Below are positions 1 through 5,529 of a stretch of DNA of 5,529 bases, piece after piece. Position numbers and translations under genes: made by a program. Source of the DNA: JAFDCJ01 sp049669725 (GTDB lineage: Bacteria; Desulfobacterota; Desulfobacteria; Desulfobacterales; JAFDCJ01). Location of the stretch: assembly GCA_049669725.1 (NCBI GenBank), contig JBATKU010000337.1, positions 1-5,529 on the forward strand, written 5' to 3'. The notes beneath the pieces are model-generated. The model had not been told where the DNA came from. It made no database searches and worked only from the letters and a program-made list of their open reading frames with translations. Every line of letters starts with the position of its first letter. The stretch's first letter is position 1.

Positions 1-123
1 TTCCTCAATTCACATTCAAGCGATAAGCTGTTTTCGGGTTCTTTATATATTATCGTAACCTTTTGAAATTAATTGAGGGAAAATCGTCAATTTGATTTTC
101 GGACGGCCGCTTTTTTATGGTCT

Positions 124-153
124 TGACACAAAAGACAGATAATACTAGTGTCA
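124..153. promoter_or_regulatory. Inverted repeat with promoter-like TTGACA
   Basis: TGACAC at 124-129 is mirrored by GTGTCA at 148-153, with 18 bases between the arms. The left arm overlaps a perfect TTGACA (123-128), and GATAAT lies at 138-143. The GATAAT is only 9 bases from TTGACA, so the two cannot act together as one sigma70 promoter, and the hexamer at a 17-base spacing (TAGTGT) is poor. The dyad may be an operator or chance. It lies about 160 bases before the amidase start. Confidence 0.25.
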
Positions 154-186
154 TTTCTGCACTTCATATACAGATCGTTGAAAAAA

Positions 187-216
187 TTCCGGATACCTGA
201 TCAAGTCCGGCATGAC
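187..216. repeat. REP-like palindromic intergenic repeat
   Basis: CCGGA at 189-193 pairs with TCCGG at 206-210 around a TGATCA core. Read on the minus strand, the unit runs GTCATGCCGGACTTGATC and then AGGTATCCGGAA. From memory, this closely resembles a dispersed palindromic repeat common between genes in proteobacterial genomes, with the core GCCGGACTTGATCCGGC. Here the two halves are imperfect (CAGGTATCCGG instead of a perfect mirror), so it would be a degenerate copy. Only one copy occurs in the window, so membership of a genomic repeat family is inferred rather than shown. Confidence 0.45.
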
Positions 217-267
217 AATCTGAAATTAAACGGTTTTTTGAATTGCGACCCTATCTGCTTTGATGGG

Positions 268-295
268 GTGACAAGCGGAAGCTAAAATCTATAAA
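268..295 (+). promoter_or_regulatory. Putative sigma70 promoter of the amidase gene
   Basis: GTGACA (268-273, five of six matches to TTGACA) and TATAAA (290-295, five of six matches to TATAAT) are separated by 16 bases. Transcription would start near 302, only about eight bases before the ATG at 310. That leaves almost no leader, and the only Shine-Dalgarno-like bases are a weak GGA at 300-302. If this promoter is used, the amidase mRNA would be nearly leaderless. Confidence 0.45.
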
Positions 296-309
296 AGTCG
301 GACCGTAAA

Positions 310-1629
310 ATGAAAATTGGAAATTCAGATACATCCGAGTTAATTCAGCCTCATTCGCTGGCCGCCACTGTAGAGGTTTTACGCAGCGGTCGCCTGGATC
401 TTAGGGAATATGTTGAATCCATGTGTGCCCGGGTAGTCGATATCGATTCCCGGGTGGAAGCCATGCTGCCCGAGCCGGACCGCCTTGAGCGCCTGGGCCA
501 GGAAGTTGCCGGACTTCTGCAGAGATTTCCGGCCCCGTCGGATCGACCGCCGCTTTTCGGGCTTCTTGTGGCGGTCAAAGATATTTTCCACGTATCCGGA
601 TTTGTGACCCGGGCCGGAACCAGGGTGCCGCCCGAGCTTTTTGCAGGACCCGAGGCCAATATAGTGCGCCTGCTGCGGGATGCCGGGGCGTTGATCCTCG
701 GCAAGTCGGTGACCACCGAGTTTGCCTACTTTGAACCCGGCCCGACGCGCAATCCCCACAATCCGGCGTACACACCCGGCGGGTCGAGCAGCGGAAGTGC
801 TGCGGCCGTCGCAGCCGGGTATTGTGCCCTGGCGCTGGGCACCCAGACCATCGGCTCGGTGACTCGACCGGCGGCCTTTTGCGGCATCGTGGGCTTCAAA
901 CCGACCCTTAATCGCCTGCCAACCAAAGGACTGGTCTACTTTTCACGCACCATAGACCATGTGGGTCTCTTTACCCAGGATGTTGCCGGTATGGCCCTGG
1001 CCGCATCGTTGCTCTGCCGGGATTGGCGTGCGGATTTCGTGCGCGGTGTGCTACCGGCGCTGGGTGTGCCGATCGGCCCTTACCTGGAACAGGCCGAACC
1101 GGAGGCCCTGGACGCATTTGAAAAGCAGGTGCAAATGCTGGAGGAGATCGGATCTAAGGTCAAGCGGATACCGATCCTGGCCGATATCGAGGAATTGAAT
1201 CATTTGCACCGGCAGATGGTTTTTGCCGAATTTTCCCGGGAGCATGCCGAAATTTATGCCCGGCACGCGGCCCTCTACCGACCCCGCACGGCAGAGATTA
1301 TCGAAATCGGCCAAAAGGTTTCTGAAGAAGCGCTTGCCGCGGCGCGCGCCAATTGTGCCAAACTGCGGGCGGAACTGGAAGCGCAAATGGCCGAAGCGGA
1401 AATCGATCTCTGGGTTTGCCCGGCAGCCTGCGGTCCGGCGCCGGGCGGAATCCATGCCACCGGCGACCCCAATATGAGCTTGCCCTGGACGCATGCCGGC
1501 CTGCCGGTGGTCAACCTGCCTGCCGGGCGCGCCCAAAACGGGCTGCCGCTTTCATTGCAGTTCATTGCCCCTTTCGGAGAGGATGAGGCCCTGCTTTCCT
1601 GGGTTCAGGGGTTAGAAGGCAAATTTTAG
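310..1629 (+). CDS. Amidase signature family hydrolase
   Basis: This is a soluble serine hydrolase that cleaves a carboxamide to a carboxylic acid and ammonia or an amine; the substrate cannot be read from the sequence. The Ser-cisSer-Lys triad is complete: Lys90 in VAVKD, Ser159 at the head of the GGSSSGS loop, and the nucleophile Ser183 exactly 24 residues later, the spacing known from FAAH. PAAFCGIVGFKPT (187-199) and the C-terminal PWTHAGLPVVNLPAG (392-406) also fit the family. At 439 residues it is full length for a compact member, with no signal peptide or membrane segment. The start is forced: an in-frame TAA at 292-294 leaves ATG 310 as the only start codon before the conserved N-terminal helix. 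Around the nucleophile it reads GTQTIGSVTRP rather than the common GTDTGGSIRIP. The glutamine form occurs in a known subgroup, but the isoleucine and threonine look less usual. I am sure of the family and unsure of the substrate. No partner gene suggests it is a GatA subunit. Confidence 0.93.
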   Translation: MKIGNSDTSELIQPHSLAATVEVLRSGRLDLREYVESMCARVVDIDSRVEAMLPEPDRLERLGQEVAGLLQRFPAPSDRPPLFGLLVAVKDIFHVSGFVTRAGTRVPPELFAGPEANIVRLLRDAGALILGKSVTTEFAYFEPGPTRNPHNPAYTPGGSSSGSAAAVAAGYCALALGTQTIGSVTRPAAFCGIVGFKPTLNRLPTKGLVYFSRTIDHVGLFTQDVAGMALAASLLCRDWRADFVRGVLPALGVPIGPYLEQAEPEALDAFEKQVQMLEEIGSKVKRIPILADIEELNHLHRQMVFAEFSREHAEIYARHAALYRPRTAEIIEIGQKVSEEALAAARANCAKLRAELEAQMAEAEIDLWVCPAACGPAPGGIHATGDPNMSLPWTHAGLPVVNLPAGRAQNGLPLSLQFIAPFGEDEALLSWVQGLEGKF

Positions 1630-1693
1630 ATCTCGAATTTGAGATATCGGATTTCGATCCCGCCGCCCTTCTGCCAATAAATCACCCATAGTG

Positions 1694-1739
1694 AAATCAT
1701 TTGATTTTTGTCTTTGGAAAGTCGATTAGCATTTGATTT
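1694..1739. promoter_or_regulatory. Palindrome and repeated 10-mer, possible operator
   Basis: AAATCA (1694-1699) and TGATTT (1702-1707) form a perfect dyad with a two-base centre. The ten bases CATTTGATTT from this dyad (1698-1707) recur at 1730-1739, 32 bases on, which is about three helical turns. The second copy overlaps TTGATT (1733-1738), and a TATATG (1754-1759) follows 15 bases later as a weak promoter-like pair. This layout would suit a regulator acting on the dehydrogenase gene, but the region is AT-rich, so chance is a real alternative. Confidence 0.3.
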
Positions 1740-1776
1740 CATTTGCAATTGAGTATATGAACGTCCGGATGATGCG

Positions 1777-1796
1777 TTTCCCCGTTTAGCGGGAAA
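1777..1796 (+). other. Leader hairpin before the dehydrogenase gene
   Basis: TTT-CCCG (1777-1779 and 1781-1784) pairs with CGGG-AAA (1790-1796), leaving one bulged C at 1780 and a TTTAG loop. It ends ten bases before the Shine-Dalgarno sequence and has no T run, so it is not a classical terminator for the amidase gene. If transcribed, it may stabilise the mRNA 5' end or influence ribosome loading. Confidence 0.35.
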
Positions 1797-1804
1797 TTAC
1801 ACTG

Positions 1805-1817
1805 ACAGGAGTCCTGT
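1805..1817 (+). promoter_or_regulatory. Ribosome binding site inside a 5-bp dyad
   Basis: AGGAG at 1807-1811 sits six bases before ATG 1818 and fixes that start. The site is embedded in ACAGG-AGT-CCTGT, a perfect 5-bp inverted repeat with a three-base centre that ends directly at the ATG. A small hairpin here could partly mask the site. Confidence 0.7.
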
Positions 1818-4643
1818 ATGCTTGCCCAATCCTATCAATCCATGCTTGATCTTCTGGCTGCCGACATTCCGCAGGCCAGGTTAATTACCGACCCTCTGCG
1901 AACGTTGGCGTACGGAACCGATGCCAGTTTTTATCGACTAACCCCCAAAGTGATCGTCAAAGTTGAAAATGAAACCGAAACCCTGTCAGTCCTAAAGGCC
2001 TGCCGGGAACTTGAAATAGCGATCACTTTTCGCGCTTCCGGTACCAGTCTTTCCGGCCAGGCGCTGAGCGATTCGGTGCTGGTGGCTTTAGGCCCCGAAG
2101 GCTGGCGCGATTACCACATCAGTGAAGACCGCAGCGAAATCACCCTGGGTGCCGGAATTCTGGGTGCCGAGGCCAACGGCTACCTGGCCCCCTACGGTAA
2201 GAAAATCGGGCCGGATCCGGCCTCCATTAATTCAGCTAAAATCGGCGGGATCGTCTCCAACAATGCCTGCGGCATGGCCAGCGGCATCACCGGCAACAGC
2301 ATGGGGACGGTCCTTGGCATGCGAATTATTTTTACCGACGGCACCGTGCTGGATACCAGAGATGAAGACAGCCGCCAGGCCTTTCTTGCCGATCGTCAAG
2401 ACATGGTCGACGGCGTTACCGACCTGGCCCGGCGCCTCAAGGAGGATGCGGATACCGTGGCCCGCATTAGGCGCAAATATGAGATCAAAAACACCACCGG
2501 TTACAGCGTCAGCGCTCTGCTCAATTTTGACGATCCCATCGATATGATTCAGCACCTGATGATTGGATCGGAGGGCACCCTGGGCTTTATTTCAGAGGTT
2601 ACTTTTCGCACCCTGGATGTACCCGGCTACAAGTCGACCGGACTGATGCTGTTTCCGGACATTGCCCGGGCCTGTGAGGCCGTCGTCCTTTTAAAAGACT
2701 GTCAGGTCAGTGCCGCTGAGTTGATGGACCGGGTGTCATTGCGTTCGGTAGAGGATAAACCCGGCATGCCGCCTTATATCAAGCCCCTCGGGGATACCGT
2801 CACCGCCCTGCTGGTTGAAACCGCGGCCGATAATATGGAAATTTTGCAGCGGCAGGTAGATGATATCAACATCAAGTTTGCCGACTTTCCCATGGTCCGT
2901 GAGTTTGAATTTTCCACCGATCCGGAGCAGGCAGAGGCCCTGTGGAGTATCCGATCAGGCCTGTTTCCCTCGGTCTGCCACGCCCGCCAGAAGGGCACCA
3001 CCGTTATCATCGAGGACATTGCGGTACCCATTGACCAATTGCGCCCCTGTTTGCTCGAGTTGCAGGATATGTTCGATCAGTATGCCTATACAGACACCAT
3101 TATCTGGGGACACGTCTTCGACGGTAACGTCCATTTCGTGCTCACTCCGAATTTGTCGGATCCGACCGAGATCGAAAAATACAAGGCCTTTATGGAAAAA
3201 CTGGCCGATATGGTGGTGGACAAATACGACGGTTCCTTAAAGGCCGAGCACGGTACCGGTCGCAATATGGCCCCTTTTGTGCGGCGGGAATGGGGCGATC
3301 TGATTTATGATGTCATGCGGGGCGTCAAAGACCTATTCGATCCCGACGCCATGCTTAATCCGGGGGTGATCATCAACGACGATCCCGAGGCCCATGCTAA
3401 AAATATCAAACCCATGCCTCAGGCCCACGAACTGGTGGACACCTGCACCGAATGCGGGTTCTGTGAGCGCAGCTGCATGTCCCACGGGTTGACCCTGTCG
3501 GCCCGCCAGCGTATTGTGATCTACCGTGAAATAACCCGCCTGGCGGCTTCGGGCCAGGACCTTGCGAGGTTGGCCGAACTAAAAAAGGAGTTCGTTTACT
3601 ACGGGGATCAGACCTGCGCCACCGACGGGTTGTGTGCGCTGACCTGCCCGGTGGAAATCGACACGGGCAAGCTCATCAAAGCGCTGCGCCATGATCAACT
3701 ATCGCCCGCCGCCCGGCAGATTGGTTCCCATGTAGCCAAACGGATGGGGTCTGTTACGGCCCTCACCCGTTTCGGGCTCAGTTTGCTCGACATGGCCCAC
3801 AACCTGCTGGGAACCGAACGCATGCAGGGTCTCGCCGGTGGTCTGCGCAACATTTCTGGAAAACGGCTGCCGCAGTGGACGCCGGCCATGCCCACGGCTG
3901 CCGCTACGGTGAAGCTACCAACCTTCAACCGGCCCGGAAGCGACCCGGTTGTATATTTTCCGGCATGTATCAACCGCTCCATGGGACCGGTCAGAGGGCA
4001 CGGGCTGGATTCGCTGACCCGTACCACCGCATCCCTGCTGGAAAAAGCCGGCTTAGACATTATCTACCCGGACCGCATGGACCAATTATGCTGCGGCATG
4101 CCCTTTGCCAGCAAAGGATTGAACGAGACTGCCGCCGCAAAGGCCGGGGAGCTCGGAGAAGTCCTGCTAAACGTATCCGACAACGGCCGCATTCCGATCC
4201 TGTGCGATATGAGCCCCTGTCTGTATCATATGAAAGAAACCCTGGACAGCCGCCTTAAGCTGTTTGAACCCATCGAGTTTGCGCTGACCTACCTGGCGCC
4301 GCGTTTGATTTTCGATAAAATTTCAGAACCGATCGCCATTCATACGGTATGCAGCGCCAAGAAAATGGGCCTGGAAACCGATTTTCGCCGGCTGGCCGAG
4401 ATGTGCGCCGCAAAAGTGGTGACACCCGATGTGATCTGCTGCGGTTTTGCCGGCGACCGGGGATTTACGGTGCCCGAGTTAAACGCCTTTGGACTAAGAC
4501 GGTTGAAAAAACAGCTGCCTCCAGAAGTCAACACCGGTTATTCCACCAGCCGCACCTGCGAAATCGGCCTGACGACTCACAGCGGTATTGACTACCGGTC
4601 CATTTTGTACCTGGTCGATCAGTGTACCCGGCCCAAATCCTGA
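1818..4643 (+). CDS. FAD/Fe-S D-2-hydroxyacid (D-lactate type) dehydrogenase
   Basis: This enzyme should oxidise a D-2-hydroxyacid to the 2-oxoacid on FAD and pass electrons through Fe-S centres to a quinone or cytochrome, at the inner face of the membrane. The FAD-binding half shows RASGTSLSG (72-80), IGPDPAS (130-136), IGGIVSNNACG (142-152) and IGSEGTLGF (249-257). The second flavin/substrate domain carries GHVFDGNVHF (431-440) and EHGTGRN (477-483). His432, His439 and Glu477 match the metal-ligand pattern known in D-2-hydroxyglutarate dehydrogenases. A ferredoxin-like segment has Cys543/546/549/553 and Cys600/606/610. Two CCG modules follow (CCGMPF at 758, CCGFAGDRGF at 874), as in GlpC/heterodisulfide reductase subunits. 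There is no signal peptide or membrane helix. The 941 residues and domain order fit Shewanella Dld-II (about 930 residues) and E. coli YdiJ (about 1018). A strong ribosome binding site supports the start. The family is near certain; D-lactate versus D-2-hydroxyglutarate cannot be decided here. Confidence 0.93.
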   Translation: MLAQSYQSMLDLLAADIPQARLITDPLRTLAYGTDASFYRLTPKVIVKVENETETLSVLKACRELEIAITFRASGTSLSGQALSDSVLVALGPEGWRDYHISEDRSEITLGAGILGAEANGYLAPYGKKIGPDPASINSAKIGGIVSNNACGMASGITGNSMGTVLGMRIIFTDGTVLDTRDEDSRQAFLADRQDMVDGVTDLARRLKEDADTVARIRRKYEIKNTTGYSVSALLNFDDPIDMIQHLMIGSEGTLGFISEVTFRTLDVPGYKSTGLMLFPDIARACEAVVLLKDCQVSAAELMDRVSLRSVEDKPGMPPYIKPLGDTVTALLVETAADNMEILQRQVDDINIKFADFPMVREFEFSTDPEQAEALWSIRSGLFPSVCHARQKGTTVIIEDIAVPIDQLRPCLLELQDMFDQYAYTDTIIWGHVFDGNVHFVLTPNLSDPTEIEKYKAFMEKLADMVVDKYDGSLKAEHGTGRNMAPFVRREWGDLIYDVMRGVKDLFDPDAMLNPGVIINDDPEAHAKNIKPMPQAHELVDTCTECGFCERSCMSHGLTLSARQRIVIYREITRLAASGQDLARLAELKKEFVYYGDQTCATDGLCALTCPVEIDTGKLIKALRHDQLSPAARQIGSHVAKRMGSVTALTRFGLSLLDMAHNLLGTERMQGLAGGLRNISGKRLPQWTPAMPTAAATVKLPTFNRPGSDPVVYFPACINRSMGPVRGHGLDSLTRTTASLLEKAGLDIIYPDRMDQLCCGMPFASKGLNETAAAKAGELGEVLLNVSDNGRIPILCDMSPCLYHMKETLDSRLKLFEPIEFALTYLAPRLIFDKISEPIAIHTVCSAKKMGLETDFRRLAEMCAAKVVTPDVICCGFAGDRGFTVPELNAFGLRRLKKQLPPEVNTGYSTSRTCEIGLTTHSGIDYRSILYLVDQCTRPKS

Positions 4644-4690
4644 TGATGTGAAGATACCTTCGAGGTGAACCGGCGGCTGTTCGATCTGGC

Positions 4691-4727
4691 GGCCCGGCCG
4701 ATTCATAGGCGGGCGCGGCCGTCGGCC
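4691..4727 (+). terminator. GC-rich hairpin, possible weak terminator
   Basis: GGCC (4691-4694) pairs with GGCC (4724-4727) and CGGCCG (4695-4700) pairs with CGGCCG (4716-4721), with a two-base bulge at 4722-4723 and a 15-base loop. This gives a ten-pair, all-GC stem about 50 bases after the dehydrogenase stop codon. The first T run (4754-4758) is too far away for a standard intrinsic terminator. It could instead be a 3'-end stabiliser or a chance product of GC-rich DNA. Confidence 0.3.
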
Positions 4728-4801
4728 ACGAGGTGAAATTGATTGAAAATCCGTTTTTGGTATGAACTATCAGCCTCCAGCTATGAACTGTATCTCCCCG
4801 C

Positions 4802-4830
4802 TTGACACCCACAGCTTTTATTGTCATATT
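4802..4830 (+). promoter_or_regulatory. Putative sigma70 promoter upstream of 4890
   Basis: A perfect TTGACA (4802-4807) is followed after 17 bases by CATATT (4825-4830, four of six matches to TATAAT). Transcription would start near 4837 and give a leader of about 50 bases with a good ribosome binding site. It appears to be the surviving promoter of the gene whose remains follow. Confidence 0.45.
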
Positions 4831-4874
4831 CAAGGGGCAAAAAACAGTAAACTTTCACCTCTTGCCCGCAATTT

Positions 4875-4884
4875 GAAAGGGGTG
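4875..4884 (+). promoter_or_regulatory. Ribosome binding site for the start at 4890
   Basis: GAAAGGGGTG lies just before ATG 4890. It resembles AAGGAGGTG, with one base changed, at a normal distance of about five to seven bases. A site this good ahead of a broken reading frame suggests that a real gene once started here. Confidence 0.5.
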
Positions 4885-4889
4885 TTGAA

Positions 4890-5267
4890 ATGAATTTTGC
4901 AAACCTGCTAACTGAGCGAATCCTCCTGCTCGAGCGCACTTCAAAATGTTCCTGCTGCAGTTCAAAAAATGTCGAAAACAAACGGTTCGGCCGAACTCAG
5001 TCAGCTGGCCTGCAGCAATCAGGGGGCCGTTCCGAAAATCGCTTCAAGATGGGCGGCGGGGCCGGTCGGAAATTTATCGGCAAAATCATCGGGGCGGACA
5101 TCGCCATCGACGAAATTACCACCCACGCCCGGGCGGCGGTCGAGATCGATCCCCTTCTCAACGAATTGCACTGGCACTATGCTGCCAAAATTCTGGAGGC
5201 GGCCGAAGTAGTCGCCAAATTGCCTGCAACCTCAAGTTGTATCCCCATCATATCAAATATATTTTAA
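4890..5267 (+). pseudogene. Chimeric remnant of 2-hydroxyacyl-CoA dehydratase activase
   Basis: This 125-residue frame looks like joined pieces rather than a real protein. Residues about 57-88 (nt 5058-5153; GRKFIGKIIGAD, then DEITTHARAA) match the segment of BadF/BadG/BcrA/BcrD-type ATPases that normally leads into an IGGQDAK motif. These ATPases reductively activate (R)-2-hydroxyacyl-CoA dehydratases. Here the IGGQD motif is absent. The frame instead jumps at about residue 89 to ELHWHYAAKILEAAEVVAK (92-110), which resembles the end part of DUF2229/COG3580 activase-related proteins, just before their conserved cysteine motif. That motif is missing too, and the frame is lost after residue 112. 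The first 54 residues match nothing I recognise in this family, and the usual N-terminal ATP-binding DxGS motif is absent. Family members run from about 250 to over 1,000 residues. Family assignment is from memory of conserved motifs. An unrelated small protein is possible but less likely. Confidence 0.6.
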
Positions 5268-5529
5268 ATTCATACGGCAACGGTATGGAGCGGGCGGAGG
5301 TATACGTGGGGGAGATTTCAATGCTGGACATTTCCATGACCCTGCCGATCAACAATTATTTTGCATACATGTTCGGGGGAATGCTCCGCAAAATAGGCTG
5401 CAAAATAAGACCCTATGAACGCGATAAAGGGGAGACCGACAGGGTGATCGAAAAAGCGGTTGATAGCCTGGTCGACGCCTTTCTGGGAAATCGTTCCAGG
5501 GAGGATGCGATTGCTGAAACCGTCTCACA
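5222..5529 (+). pseudogene. COG3581-like activase-related C-terminal fragment, cut by window end
   Basis: From about 5222 a different frame (shifted relative to the preceding one) stays open to the window edge, about 101 codons from Cys at 5225. It reads CNLKLYPHHIKYIL, MERAEVYVGE, YFAYMFGGMLRKIGCKIRPYE and KGETDRVIEKAV. The RPYE and KGETD block is, as I recall, typical of the COG3581 part of activase-related proteins linked to 2-hydroxyacyl-CoA dehydratases. This part normally lies after the DUF2229/COG3580 part, so order is preserved even though the middle is gone. The first in-frame ATG (5285) lies inside the conserved block and has no good ribosome binding site; the GGAG of ATGGAG at 5288 is downstream of it. 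I therefore read this as a fragment of a larger gene rather than an independent start. The true end lies beyond the window. Confidence 0.55.

Larger units (their letters stand above)
1..309. other. AT-rich non-coding upstream region
   Basis: I see no gene in this stretch. It is clearly richer in A and T than the genes that follow. It contains weak dyads: an 8-base inverted repeat (CCTCAATT at 3-10, AATTGAGG at 71-78), a 7-base stem (GAAAATC at 79-85, GATTTTC at 94-100), and a short run of six T at 111-116 after the palindrome CGGCCG. The second dyad and the T run could be the remains of a terminator for a gene to the left, but the stem is AT-rich and the T run does not directly follow it. A REP-like palindrome, an inverted repeat and a promoter candidate are listed separately. 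Confidence 0.6.
4644..4889. other. Non-coding gap after the dehydrogenase
   Basis: No gene is supported here. The first part (4661-4740) is very GC-rich and contains the hairpin described separately, flanked by a 9-base direct repeat CGAGGTGAA at 4661-4669 and 4729-4737. The second part is AT-rich and holds a promoter and ribosome binding site for what follows. I found no coding remnant in any frame. Confidence 0.5.

Noticed and set aside
100..117. CGGCCG followed by six T as an intrinsic terminator
   Set aside because: The GC stem is only about three pairs, so it is too weak to call on its own.
1051..1536. Minus-strand open frame of 161 codons inside the amidase gene
   Set aside because: It lies fully opposite a well-supported amidase frame, has no family motifs, and is expected from GC-rich codon use.
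1630..1645. ATCTC/GAGAT dyad directly after the amidase stop as a terminator
   Set aside because: It has a five-pair, AT-containing stem and no T run after it.
2122..2547. Plus-strand 141-codon frame inside the dehydrogenase gene
   Set aside because: It is an alternate frame of a conserved FAD domain, rich in Pro, Ala, Trp and Ser as expected of a shadow, with no recognisable domain.
4528..4833. Minus-strand 101-codon frame spanning the dehydrogenase end and the gap
   Set aside because: It overlaps the conserved C-terminus of the dehydrogenase and shows no motif or credible ribosome binding site.
4969..5211. Overlapping plus-strand 80-codon frame
   Set aside because: The other frame in the same stretch carries the activase-like and COG3580-like residues; this one shows no homology that I recognise.
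1..5529. CRISPR array, tRNA, rRNA, insertion sequence or phage genes
   Set aside because: No regularly spaced repeats, tRNA-like cloverleaf, rRNA motif, transposase frame or terminal inverted repeats were seen on either strand.

Overview
This is a 5.5 kb plus-strand window from a bacterial chromosome. It looks like an anaerobic or facultative proteobacterium, and a Desulfobacterota-like organism is my best guess. I base that on moderately GC-rich genes separated by AT-rich spacers, on the large fused FAD/Fe-S 2-hydroxyacid dehydrogenase, and on pieces of a 2-hydroxyacyl-CoA dehydratase activase typical of anaerobes. The taxonomy is inference; there is no marker gene.

Layout. Positions 1-309 are an AT-rich non-coding stretch holding a REP-like palindrome, an inverted repeat and a likely promoter close to the first gene. 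Positions 310-1629 encode a complete amidase-signature hydrolase. A 188-base spacer follows, with a small palindrome, a repeated 10-mer, a hairpin and a good ribosome binding site. Positions 1818-4643 encode a complete 941-residue fusion of an FAD-linked D-2-hydroxyacid dehydrogenase with a ferredoxin-like and double CCG Fe-S module. Positions 4644-4889 are non-coding, with a GC-rich hairpin and a well-formed sigma70-like promoter plus ribosome binding site. From 4890 to the window end lies a broken region: short pieces resembling three separate parts of 2-hydroxyacyl-CoA dehydratase activase (BadF/BcrA-type) and activase-related (DUF2229/COG3580/COG3581-type) proteins are joined in collinear order, with a frame change near 5220.

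How the genes may work together. The dehydrogenase should oxidise a D-2-hydroxyacid such as D-lactate or D-2-hydroxyglutarate to the 2-oxoacid and pass electrons through its Fe-S centres to a membrane acceptor. The amidase releases a carboxylic acid and ammonia or an amine from an unknown amide. The decayed activase belongs to chemistry that acts on (R)-2-hydroxyacyl-CoA, so the dehydrogenase and the remnant share a 2-hydroxyacid theme; a functional link is only suggested. I see no convincing undescribed system. The most notable signal is the collapsed activase locus, which still sits behind an intact-looking promoter and ribosome binding site.
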